14,322 nucleotides of DNA, taken from contig JAEYNO010000428.1 in assembly GCA_023412515.1 (NCBI GenBank), forward strand, positions 1 through 14,322, written 5' to 3'. The notes beneath the pieces were generated by a model. It was not told the DNA's origin. It worked only from the letters and a program-made list of their open reading frames with translations, and ran no database searches. This DNA is from Actinomycetes bacterium (GTDB lineage Bacteria; Actinomycetota; Actinomycetes; Actinomycetales; Cellulomonadaceae). Position numbers and translations under genes: made by a program. Numbering within the stretch: position 1 is the first letter of the stretch; every line of letters starts with the position of its first letter. Below, piece after piece: positions 7,168-13,039 of the stretch.

Positions 7168-7233
7168 GGACCGGCCGCCGCGCGACGGCAGGACGTGGGT
7201 CCCGGTGACCGGCCCCGTGCCGGGTGCTGCGGG

Positions 7234-8202
7234 TCAGCCCGCGGCGAGGATGTCCACGACGAACACGAGCGTCGAGCCCGCGGGGATCGTTTCGCGCGGG
7301 GTGTCGCCGTACGCCTTGTCCGGCGGCACGACGAGCAGGACCTGGCTGCCGACCTTCTGGCCGACGAGGCCCTCGTCCCAGCCGGTGATGACCTGCTGGA
7401 CGCCGATCCCGAACGACGCGGGCGCGCCGCGGTCCCACGACGAGTCGAACGGCGAGCCGTCCCACAGCCAGCCGCTGTACTGCACGGTGATGGTCTGGCC
7501 GGACTCGACCGCCGGGCCGTCGCCCTCGATGAGGGGCTGCACCACGAGCTCGGTGGGCGCGTCGCCGTCGACGGGCTCGATGGACGGCTTGCCGGTGTCG
7601 TCGAGCGTGACGGCGGGCAGGCCCGCGGCCGGCTCGACGGGCGTGCCCACCGCGCGGCTCGGGCGCTTGTCGACGACCTCGCCGACCGCGACCGCGGTGG
7701 TGTCGTCGCCCGCGGGCACGGCGAACGCGAAGCGCGTGCCGACCTTGTTGCCGACCAGCAGGTCGGAGATCACGGCGACGAGCGCGTCGTCGCTGACGAC
7801 GATCTGCTCGGGCTTGCCGTTCTTCCACGTCGAGGAGTCGACCGTGCCGTCGGTGCCCTTCACCCACACCGAGTCGAGGTCGATCATGTCGCCCGCCTCG
7901 ATCTCCTCGCCGGTGCCGTCGTCGAGCAGTCGCGCGACCGGCGCGGACACCGTGAACGGCGTGCTGGGCAGCGTGACGGTCGGCTCGGCGCCGGCGGGGC
8001 CGTCGACGACCACGGCCTCGAGCGCGGCGACGTCCTCGGCGGTGGCCGTCGTCGCGGGGGCGGGCGTCCCTGCGGCGTCGGTGGCTGCCGGGGTGGTCGG
8101 GGCGTCGCCCGCCTCACCGCTGCACGCGGCGAGGGTGAGGCTGAGCGCCAGCACCGCGGCGGCGGCGCGCAGCGCTGTGCGGGCGGTGGTGGGGCGTCGC
8201 AC
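7234..8202 (-). CDS. FKBP-type peptidyl-prolyl isomerase lipoprotein
   Basis: This 322-aa protein is predicted to be exported, lipidated and anchored outside the membrane, where FKBP domains catalyse cis-trans isomerisation of X-Pro bonds and assist folding. Residues 1-26 form a signal peptide ending in the lipobox LAAC, with Cys27 as the lipidation site. An Ala/Thr/Pro-rich linker follows, to about residue 60. A first, divergent FKBP-like domain (about 65-185) lacks the usual aromatic active-site motifs. A second, well-conserved FKBP domain (about 200-322) has QYSGWLWDGSPFDSSW, the QQVITGWDEGLVGQKVGS core, VPPDKAYGD and the terminal strand TLVFVVDIL. The GTG at 8202 is chosen because it gives a complete signal peptide and follows GGAGGA with a 6-nt spacer. 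A longer frame upstream has no homology. It is divergent from the MerR-type gene and 107 bp upstream of the EF-G2 gene on the same strand. Confidence 0.93.
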   Translation of the reverse strand: MRRPTTARTALRAAAAVLALSLTLAACSGEAGDAPTTPAATDAAGTPAPATTATAEDVAALEAVVVDGPAGAEPTVTLPSTPFTVSAPVARLLDDGTGEEIEAGDMIDLDSVWVKGTDGTVDSSTWKNGKPEQIVVSDDALVAVISDLLVGNKVGTRFAFAVPAGDDTTAVAVGEVVDKRPSRAVGTPVEPAAGLPAVTLDDTGKPSIEPVDGDAPTELVVQPLIEGDGPAVESGQTITVQYSGWLWDGSPFDSSWDRGAPASFGIGVQQVITGWDEGLVGQKVGSQVLLVVPPDKAYGDTPRETIPAGSTLVFVVDILAAG

Positions 8203-8250
8203 GAGGAGTCCTCCGGGGGTTGCGGGGTGCCGCCGCGGGGCGCGCGACGA

Positions 8251-8289
8251 CCCAGGCACGGTACGTGACGGACCTGGGAGGTGCCCAGG
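8251..8289. repeat. CCCAGG / CCTGGG / CCCAGG inverted-repeat cluster
   Basis: CCCAGG (8251-8256), CCTGGG (8273-8278) and CCCAGG (8284-8289) form two overlapping potential pairings, the second with a 5-nt loop. The first pair brackets a TACCGT hexamer (minus strand, 8263-8258) that could be the -10 of the FKBP lipoprotein gene. The cluster may therefore be an operator. The -10 call is weak because no -35 is evident. Confidence 0.35.
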
Positions 8290-8295
8290 ACGTCC

Positions 8296-8318
8296 ATCCG
8301 CGAATCGTTTCGGCGGAT
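8296..8318. repeat. Bulged 9-bp hairpin in the FKBP/MerR intergenic region
   Basis: ATCCGCGAA (8296-8304) pairs with TTC-G-GCGGAT (8309-8318) around a 4-nt TCGT loop, with one unpaired G at 8312. It lies in the 183-bp divergent region, upstream of the MerR-type promoter. It could be a protein binding site. Its role is unknown. Confidence 0.4.
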
Positions 8319-8348
8319 GCGTGCCGACGGGTCCCGGACCGGGCCCGC

Positions 8349-8379
8349 TTGCCTCTGCCACGGTGTGAGGGTGTGCGGT
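8349..8379 (+). promoter_or_regulatory. MerR-type promoter/operator, 19-bp spacer
   Basis: A -35-like TTGCCT (8349-8354) and a weak -10-like TGCGGT (8374-8379) are separated by exactly 19 bp, the over-long spacer typical of MerR-regulated promoters. Between them lies the partial inverted repeat CCTC (8352-8355) / GAGG (8367-8370), resembling the CCTCACG...CGTGAGG operators of the family. Transcription would start about 6 nt downstream, at or next to the ATG at 8386, giving a leaderless mRNA. This suggests autoregulation. Confidence 0.45.
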
Positions 8380-8385
8380 GACGAC

Positions 8386-9210
8386 ATGGATCACTACGGC
8401 AGGATGCTGCGGATCGGCGCCTTCTCGACGCTGTCCCGGATCAGCGTGCGCATGCTGCGGTACTACCAGGAGCACGGCGTGCTCGAGCCGGCCGCGGTGG
8501 ACCCGTTCACGGGGCACCGCTGGTACCGGGCCGAGCAGATCGCCGACGCCCACCTGGCGGTGCTGCTGCGCGACGCGGGGTTCGGGGTCGAGGCCATCGC
8601 GGGGCTCCTGGCGTCGACCGGTGATCCCGCCGGGGTCGAGGCCGCGGTCGCCGCGCAGCGTGCGGAGCTCGCGCGCCGGGCGGACGACCTGCGGTCGCAG
8701 CTGACGGCCCTGGACCGTGTCAGCACCGCACTGGGAGGTCGCACCATGCACGACGTCACGCTCACCACGTTCCCGCCGACGGTCCTGGCGGGACTGCGCC
8801 GGGTCCTGCCCGGCTACTCCGACGAGGGCCTGCTCTGGCAGGAGCTCGTGCCGCTGCTCGGCCGCGCGGGCGCCGTCCCGGCGCGGAACGCGACGGCCGG
8901 CGCGACGTTCCACGACCCCGACCACCGCGAGAGCGACGTCGACGTCGAGGTGTGGATCGAGGTCGCGGCGCCCTTCGAGCCGGTCGCGCCGCTGACGTGC
9001 CGCACCGAGCCGGCGCGCGAGGCGGCGGTCGCGACGCTGCGCGGCGACTACACGGGCGTCGGGGACGTCATGGCGTCGCTCGGGGCGTTCGTCGCCGAGC
9101 GCGGCCTCGAGACGGGGCCGATGTTCAACGTCTACCGGGTGGGGCCGCAGCAGAGCCCCGACCCGGCGGACTGGGTCACGGACGTGTGCCTGCCGGTCGT
9201 GCGCGGCTGA
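8386..9210 (+). CDS. MerR-family regulator with GyrI-like effector-binding domain (TipA/BltR type)
   Basis: This 274-aa transcription factor has an N-terminal winged-helix MerR DNA-binding domain (about residues 7-76). It includes IGAFSTLSRISVRMLRYYQEHGVL, written here as a helix-turn-helix ending in RYYQEHGVL, then HRWYR and the ADAHLAVLLRDAGF helix. A dimerisation coiled coil follows (about 83-113, Ala/Glu/Arg-rich). A C-terminal GyrI-like effector domain (about 120-274) starts DVTLTTFPP and includes GYSDEGLLW and the DYTGVGDVMASLGAF core. Such regulators sense small, often hydrophobic or drug-like molecules and activate MerR-type promoters. The ATG at 8386 is preferred because the MerR-type promoter would start transcription there and GGTGA lies just upstream. 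ATG 8404 is the alternative and would still keep the whole DNA-binding domain. The gene is divergent from the FKBP lipoprotein and converges on the epimerase. No obvious exporter target lies next to it. Confidence 0.9.
   Translation: MDHYGRMLRIGAFSTLSRISVRMLRYYQEHGVLEPAAVDPFTGHRWYRAEQIADAHLAVLLRDAGFGVEAIAGLLASTGDPAGVEAAVAAQRAELARRADDLRSQLTALDRVSTALGGRTMHDVTLTTFPPTVLAGLRRVLPGYSDEGLLWQELVPLLGRAGAVPARNATAGATFHDPDHRESDVDVEVWIEVAAPFEPVAPLTCRTEPAREAAVATLRGDYTGVGDVMASLGAFVAERGLETGPMFNVYRVGPQQSPDPADWVTDVCLPVVRG
8733..8748 (+). promoter_or_regulatory. Internal ribosome binding site and ATG inside the MerR gene
   Basis: GGGAGG (8733-8738) is followed after 7 nt by an in-frame ATG (8746-8748), an optimal Shine-Dalgarno arrangement. 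It falls exactly at the junction between the coiled coil and the effector domain. Initiation here would give a 154-aa protein (8746-9210) consisting only of the GyrI-like domain. Streptomyces tipA makes a comparable short form, TipAS, from an internal start. Whether this site is used here is inference. Confidence 0.5.
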
Positions 9211-9219
9211 CGGGCACGT

Positions 9220-9263
9220 CCCCGGGCCCGACCGCGGATCAGGAGATCGCGCCGGGCCCGGGG
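9220..9263. terminator. Inverted repeat between convergent MerR and epimerase genes
   Basis: Perfect 11-bp arms CCCCGGGCCCG (9220-9230) and CGGGCCCGGGG (9253-9263) enclose 22 nt containing the epimerase stop codon. Placed between two converging genes separated by only 28 bp, it is a plausible bidirectional terminator. Each arm is also nearly self-complementary, so alternative small hairpins are possible. There is no T-tract. Confidence 0.45.
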
Positions 9264-10099
9264 GACGCCGCCAGGATCTTCCGGATGCGCGTGGGGTCCC
9301 CCCACACGCCGGGGGAGTCGTACGGGCGGTCGGGGAACGCGCCGTAGTCGAGGCGGATGTCCAGGCCGTGCTCGGCGATGAACTGCTCGACGCGGGCGCC
9401 GAGCGGCACCGGATCCCCGGAGCAGCAGTTGATGACGCCCGTGACCTCGGACTGCAGGACCGCCGCCGCGATCTGGTCGCCCAGCTCCCGGACGTCGATG
9501 AAGTCGTACCGGTTGGACCCGGACGTGAACGGGAACGTGGTCCGTCCCTCCGCGGCCGCCGCGGCAACCTTGGCGAAGACCGACGAGCTCCGCGACTCGT
9601 CACCGACGATGTAGAAGCAGCGGAGCCACTGCAGCTCGGTCGGGCCGCCGGCGTGACGCAGCAGGAGCGAACGTCGCAGCGCGTCCTTGGCGATGCCGTA
9701 CTGCGACCGCGGGTCCGTCGGGGTGTCGGCGGTGATCGGGCCCTCGTGGTAGCCGACCTCGTGCATCGAGCCGAGCACCGCGATCCGGGTCGTGCCCGCG
9801 GCGGCGACCGCGTCGAGGAACCGGACGTGGTCGGACAGCCGGAGCATGTGCACGGGCGAGTCGTGCACGAAGCCCGCCTCCCACGCGAGGTGCACGAGGA
9901 CGTCGACGTGACCGACCTCGTCGAGCAGGGTCTGCGTGTCGCTGAAGATGTCGTGGTGCGTGACGGTCACGTGCGTCCCGGTCTCGTCCAGCGCGCCGTG
10001 CCGGTCCACCGCCACGACGTCGGCCCCTCGCGCGACGAGCGCGTGCACCACGTGGCGGCCGATGTACCCGGCCGCTCCGGTGACGAGGACGCGGGTCAC
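9239..10099 (-). CDS. NAD-dependent epimerase/dehydratase (extended SDR)
   Basis: This 286-aa protein is an extended short-chain dehydrogenase/reductase, the family that epimerises, dehydrates or reduces nucleotide sugars. The Rossmann motif GAAGYIG spans residues 8-14, with Asp32 at the end of the second strand favouring NAD(H). HLAWEAG near residues 70-76 is the usual HLAA-type loop. The catalytic set is Ser111 (in LGSMHEVGY) and Tyr134-x-x-x-Lys138 (QYGIAK). Substrate-domain features include YDFIDVRELGD. The exact substrate cannot be told, and no glycan cluster surrounds it. The GTG at 10099 overlaps the stop of a 23-codon upstream ORF (GTGA), implying translational coupling. It also follows AGGT at a usable distance. 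The longer ATG-started frame upstream adds 15 residues without homology. Confidence 0.87.
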   Translation of the reverse strand: MTRVLVTGAAGYIGRHVVHALVARGADVVAVDRHGALDETGTHVTVTHHDIFSDTQTLLDEVGHVDVLVHLAWEAGFVHDSPVHMLRLSDHVRFLDAVAAAGTTRIAVLGSMHEVGYHEGPITADTPTDPRSQYGIAKDALRRSLLLRHAGGPTELQWLRCFYIVGDESRSSSVFAKVAAAAAEGRTTFPFTSGSNRYDFIDVRELGDQIAAAVLQSEVTGVINCCSGDPVPLGARVEQFIAEHGLDIRLDYGAFPDRPYDSPGVWGDPTRIRKILAASPGPGAIS

Positions 10100-10167
10100 G
10101 GCGCGACCTGGTCGCAGGCGCGCCTGGTGAGCGGGTGGGCGCACACGGTGGGCGCGGTGCTGAGCAT
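10096..10167 (-). CDS. Candidate 23-aa leader ORF coupled to the epimerase
   Basis: An ATG at 10167 opens a 23-codon frame (begins MLSTAPTVCAHPL, ends RRACDQVAP) whose TGA overlaps the epimerase GTG by four bases (GTGA). Upstream, AAAGG is 9 nt from the ATG, and a TATCCT -10-like hexamer at 10205-10200 would start transcription about 26 nt before the ATG. I do not recognise the peptide family. Two cysteines and two adjacent arginines recall actinobacterial leader peptides that sense amino acid supply, but this is only an analogy. Alternatively it is simply a coupling ORF that loads ribosomes onto the epimerase gene. Shortness limits confidence. Confidence 0.4.
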   Translation of the reverse strand: MLSTAPTVCAHPLTRRACDQVAP

Positions 10168-10199
10168 GCGGACTCGCCTTTCCACGGGGGTCGGCGCCG

Positions 10200-10205
10200 A
10201 GGATA
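10200..10205 (-). promoter_or_regulatory. Candidate -10 (TATCCT) for the leader ORF and epimerase
   Basis: TATCCT on the minus strand (10205 to 10200) fits TAnnnT well. It sits 32 bp ahead of the leader ATG, directly after the hairpin that ends the GH13 gene. The -35 region is a GC-rich repeat without a recognisable hexamer. Confidence 0.4.
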
Positions 10206-10207
10206 CC

Positions 10208-10228
10208 GGGACCGGCCCGACCGGCCCC
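10208..10228 (-). terminator. Hairpin after the GH13 gene
   Basis: On the minus strand GGGGCCGG (10228-10221) pairs with CCGGTCCC (10215-10208) through eight pairs, one of them G-U, around a TCGGG loop. It starts 1 nt after the GH13 stop. It is built from a tandem 9-bp repeat (GACCGGCCC at 10210-10218 and 10219-10227). No T-tract follows. Confidence 0.5.
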
Positions 10229-10229
10229 G

Positions 10230-11924
10230 TCAGAGCAGGCGGCGCGAGTCCGGGTGCACGACGCGCAGCCAGCGCCACCCGTACCCGTCGAGCTCGACCT
10301 CGACCCGGCCCCGGTCGTCGGGCACGTGCTCGTCGTCCTCGAGCAGGTCGATGAGCCGGCACGTGGCGTCGGTGTCGGTCAGGTGCAGCGGCACGCGCAC
10401 GGCCTCGGGCCCGAGGTTGTGCAGCGCGACCGTCGACGCGTCCTGCCACGTCGAGCGGTGCGCGAGCACCGAGCGGTGCGGCTGGTCGAGGATCTCGACC
10501 GCGCCCGTCCACCCGAGCTCGGGGCTCTCGCGGTAGCGCCGCGCGAGCTTCTGCACGAAGTTCAGCAGCGAGTCCGGGTCGCGGCGCTGGTCGGACACGT
10601 TGACGTGCGCGGGCCCGAAGGCGCCCTCGGTCACGGGCCCGGCCAGGCGCGACGGCGCGGCCGTCGAGAACCCGCCGTTCTTGCCCGAGGTCCACTGCAT
10701 CGGCGTCCGCACGGCCAGCCGGCCCTCGGCCGCGAGGTTCTCGCCCATGCCGATCTCCTCGCCGTAGAACAGCACGGGCGTGCCCGGCAGGGTGAACAGC
10801 AGGCTGTAGACCATGCGGACGCGGCGCGGGTCGCCCTGCACCATCGGCGGCAGGCGGCGCCGCAGGCCGCGGCCGTAGAGCTGCACCTCCTCGTCGGGGC
10901 CGAACGCGTCGAACACCTCCTGCCGCTCGGCGTCGCTCAGCTGGTCGAGCGTCAGCTCGTCGTGGTTGCGCACGAACGTCGCCCACTGCGCGTCCGACGG
11001 GATCACGGGGCGGGACTCCAGCACGTCGGCGAGCACGCGCGCGTCCTGCCGCGCGAGCGCGAGGTACATGCGCTGCATGAGTACGAAGTCGAACTGCAGG
11101 TTCAGCTCGGCGCCCTCGTGCTCGCCGTCGTCGTCGTGGTCGCCGAAGAACAGGCGCTGCTGGTCGTACGGCAGGTTGACCTCGCCCATGAGGATCGAGT
11201 CGCCCGTGCGCCGCGAGAGGAACGCGCGCAGCTGCTGCAGGAACTGGTGCGGGTGGTCGACGTCGTCGCCCTTGCCGTTCGCCGCGTCGGCCAGGAAGAA
11301 CGGCACGGCGTCGACGCGGAACCCGTCCAGCCCCAGCTGCGCCCAGTAGCCCACGACCTTCGCGATCGCGTCCCGCACCTGCGGGTTCGCGGTGTTGAGG
11401 TCGGGCTGGTGGCGGTAGAACCGGTGCCGGTACCAGGCGCCCGCCTGCTCGTCGTACGTCCAGATGCCGTCCTCCTTGTCGGGGAAGACGACCTCGTCGG
11501 ACGTGTCCGGCGGCGGGTCCTCGCGCCATACGTACCAGTCGCGGTACGGGCTGTCCTTCGAGCGGCGCGCGGCGCGGAACCACGGGTGCCGGTCGGACGT
11601 GTGGTTGACGACGAGGTCGGCGATGACGCGGATCCCGCGGTCGTTCGCGGTGCGGATCAGCTCGACGAGGTCGCCGCCGTCGCCCAGGCGCGGGTCGACC
11701 GCGTAGTAGTCGGTGATGTCGTAGCCGTCGTCGCGGTCCGCCGTCGGGTAGAACGGCATGAGCCACAGGCACGTCACGCCGAGCTCGGCGAGGTGGTCGA
11801 TGCGCTGCACGAGACCGGGCAGGTCGCCGATGCCGTCGTCGTCCCAGTCCATGTACGTCTCGACGTCGAGGCAGTAGATCACCGCGGACTTCCACCACAG
11901 GTCGCCGGTGTCGCGGATCCTCAC
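10230..11924 (-). CDS. GH13 alpha-amylase-family enzyme, trehalose-synthase-like
   Basis: This 564-aa protein is a complete GH13 (beta/alpha)8 enzyme of the trehalose synthase (TreS)-like type. The N-terminus WWKSAVIYCLDVETYMDWD is characteristic of that group. The family regions are all present: DLVVNH (103-108), GFRVDA with nucleophile Asp205, MGEVN with acid/base Glu248, and RNHDE with transition-state stabiliser Asp322. A C-terminal beta domain follows (about 470-564). The likely reaction is hydrolysis or transglycosylation of an alpha-1,4-linked gluco-oligosaccharide, or maltose-trehalose interconversion, in the cytoplasm, as no signal peptide is present. Around the acid/base (MGEVNLPYDQQRL) it departs from what I recall of canonical TreS, so the exact activity is open. 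The GTG at 11924 overlaps the stop of the upstream oxidoreductase by four bases (GTGA). Confidence 0.88.
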   Translation of the reverse strand: MRIRDTGDLWWKSAVIYCLDVETYMDWDDDGIGDLPGLVQRIDHLAELGVTCLWLMPFYPTADRDDGYDITDYYAVDPRLGDGGDLVELIRTANDRGIRVIADLVVNHTSDRHPWFRAARRSKDSPYRDWYVWREDPPPDTSDEVVFPDKEDGIWTYDEQAGAWYRHRFYRHQPDLNTANPQVRDAIAKVVGYWAQLGLDGFRVDAVPFFLADAANGKGDDVDHPHQFLQQLRAFLSRRTGDSILMGEVNLPYDQQRLFFGDHDDDGEHEGAELNLQFDFVLMQRMYLALARQDARVLADVLESRPVIPSDAQWATFVRNHDELTLDQLSDAERQEVFDAFGPDEEVQLYGRGLRRRLPPMVQGDPRRVRMVYSLLFTLPGTPVLFYGEEIGMGENLAAEGRLAVRTPMQWTSGKNGGFSTAAPSRLAGPVTEGAFGPAHVNVSDQRRDPDSLLNFVQKLARRYRESPELGWTGAVEILDQPHRSVLAHRSTWQDASTVALHNLGPEAVRVPLHLTDTDATCRLIDLLEDDEHVPDDRGRVEVELDGYGWRWLRVVHPDSRRLL

Positions 11925-12952
11925 GCGCGCACCGCCTTCAGGGCGGGCAGCACGTGCTCGGCGGCCATGTCGACGAACGCCTCCAGGGACGACGACGGGG
12001 CCGTGCGCACCTCGGTCGCGTCGGGGTGCTTCTCGTCCGACGGGACCACGTCGGTGGCGACCTGGTGCAGGTAGACCGCGTCGAACCCGATGTCCGCGAG
12101 CTCGACGAGCCGGTCGGCCAGCCGCTGCGGGTCGTGCTCGACCAGGACGGACGTGCGCAGCACGTCGTCGCTCACCTTGTCGGCGATGCGGTCGAACGCC
12201 TCCGGGGTGTCGAGGTCCCACGCGACGGGCGGGCCGATCGCGTTGCCCGCCCACTGCTGCCGCGCGAGCCGCAGCGCCTCGTCCTCGCTCGGCGCGAACG
12301 ACACGTGCACCTGCAGCGACGCCTCGCCGCGGCCGCCCGCGTCGCGGTACGCGCCGAGCACGCGGCGCAGCGTCTCGGGCGGCTGGTTGACGGTGACGAG
12401 CCCGTCGGCCCAGCGTGCGTGGTTCGCGGCGGTCGCCTCGGTGACCGCCGGGCCGACGAGCAGCGGCTTCACGTCGGGGAGCGTCCACAGCTTCGCGCGG
12501 TCGACCTTCACCAGGCCGTCGTGCGTGACCTCCTCGCCGTCGAGCAGCGCGCGGATCACCTCGACGCACTCCACCAGCCGCGCGTCGCGCACCGGCTTGG
12601 GGAGCCAGCCGTCCCCGGTGATGTGCTCGTTCATGTTCTCGCCCGAGCCCAGCGCGACCCAGAACCGCCCGGGGTACATCGCCGCGAGCGTCGCCGCCGC
12701 CTGCGCGACGATCGCCGGGTGGTACCGCTGCCCGGGCGCGTTGACCACGCCGAACGGCAGCCGCGTCGTCGCGAGCGCCGACCCCAGCCACGTCCACGCG
12801 AACCCCGAGTGCCCCTGGTGCGCCGACCACGGCGCCCAGTGGTCGCTGCACATCGCGGCGTCGAACCCGCGCTGCTCCGCGAGCTGCGTCGCCGCCAGCA
12901 GCGCGGAGGGGTGGACCTGCTCGTGGGAGTTGTGGAAGCCGACGCGCACCAT
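11921..12952 (-). CDS. LLM-class flavin-dependent oxidoreductase (TIGR03885-like)
   Basis: This 343-aa protein is a luciferase-like monooxygenase (LLM) superfamily TIM-barrel oxidoreductase. It shows the N-terminal strand VRVGFHNSHEQ, SDHWAPWSAHQGHSGFAW, PFGVVNAPGQRYHPAI, the conserved segment AATLAAMYPGRFWVALGSGE.MNEH (the GRFWVALGSGE strand lies at the flavin site), and a late strand GFDAVYLHQVA. These match my recollection of TIGR03885, an LLM branch related to F420-dependent glucose-6-phosphate dehydrogenase but thought to use FMN. The substrate is unknown. The ATG at 12952 is preceded by AGGAAAGGGG, a workable ribosome binding site. GTG 12949 is a minor alternative. The gene is the first of a two-gene unit with the GH13 enzyme, overlapping it by four bases, so the products are probably made together and may act on related sugars. 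Confidence 0.88.
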   Translation of the reverse strand: MVRVGFHNSHEQVHPSALLAATQLAEQRGFDAAMCSDHWAPWSAHQGHSGFAWTWLGSALATTRLPFGVVNAPGQRYHPAIVAQAAATLAAMYPGRFWVALGSGENMNEHITGDGWLPKPVRDARLVECVEVIRALLDGEEVTHDGLVKVDRAKLWTLPDVKPLLVGPAVTEATAANHARWADGLVTVNQPPETLRRVLGAYRDAGGRGEASLQVHVSFAPSEDEALRLARQQWAGNAIGPPVAWDLDTPEAFDRIADKVSDDVLRTSVLVEHDPQRLADRLVELADIGFDAVYLHQVATDVVPSDEKHPDATEVRTAPSSSLEAFVDMAAEHVLPALKAVRA

Positions 12953-12980
12953 GCGCCCCTTTCCTACCGGCTGGACGCGC

Positions 12981-13001
12981 GCCCCGCTCGTCGAGCGGTG
13001 C
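12981..13001. repeat. Odd palindrome CCGCTCG-T-CGAGCGG
   Basis: Seven-bp arms are centred on T12991 (12984-12998). With one mismatch they extend to ten bases a side (12981-13001). It lies in the 87-bp gap between the response regulator stop and the oxidoreductase start. As RNA it would form a 6-bp stem with a 3-nt loop and could terminate the two-component operon. As DNA it could be an operator for the oxidoreductase-GH13 unit. Confidence 0.45.
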
Positions 13002-13039
13002 CGGGAGACGGTGTCGCCGGGGAAGCCCGCCGCGACGCG

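Noticed and set aside
4856..7168. 770-codon plus frame antisense to EF-G2
   Set aside because: Mirror frame of a strongly conserved gene with His/Arg/Val bias and no recognisable domain.
7190..7233. GC-rich CCCGG/CCGGG pairing after the FKBP stop as a terminator
   Set aside because: Only 4-5 bp stems with competing foldings. Not convincing enough to annotate.
7234..9603. 789-codon minus frame that would extend the FKBP protein
   Set aside because: Upstream part is antisense to the MerR-type gene. The signal peptide and ribosome binding site fix the start at 8202.
10254..12074. 606-codon plus frame antisense to the GH13 gene
   Set aside because: Shadow frame. Repetitive Val/Arg/Glu/His composition results from the codon bias of the opposite strand.
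10230..12851. 873-codon minus frame that would extend the GH13 enzyme
   Set aside because: The region above 11924 is a shifted frame of the oxidoreductase gene. GH13 homology begins at the GTG at 11924.
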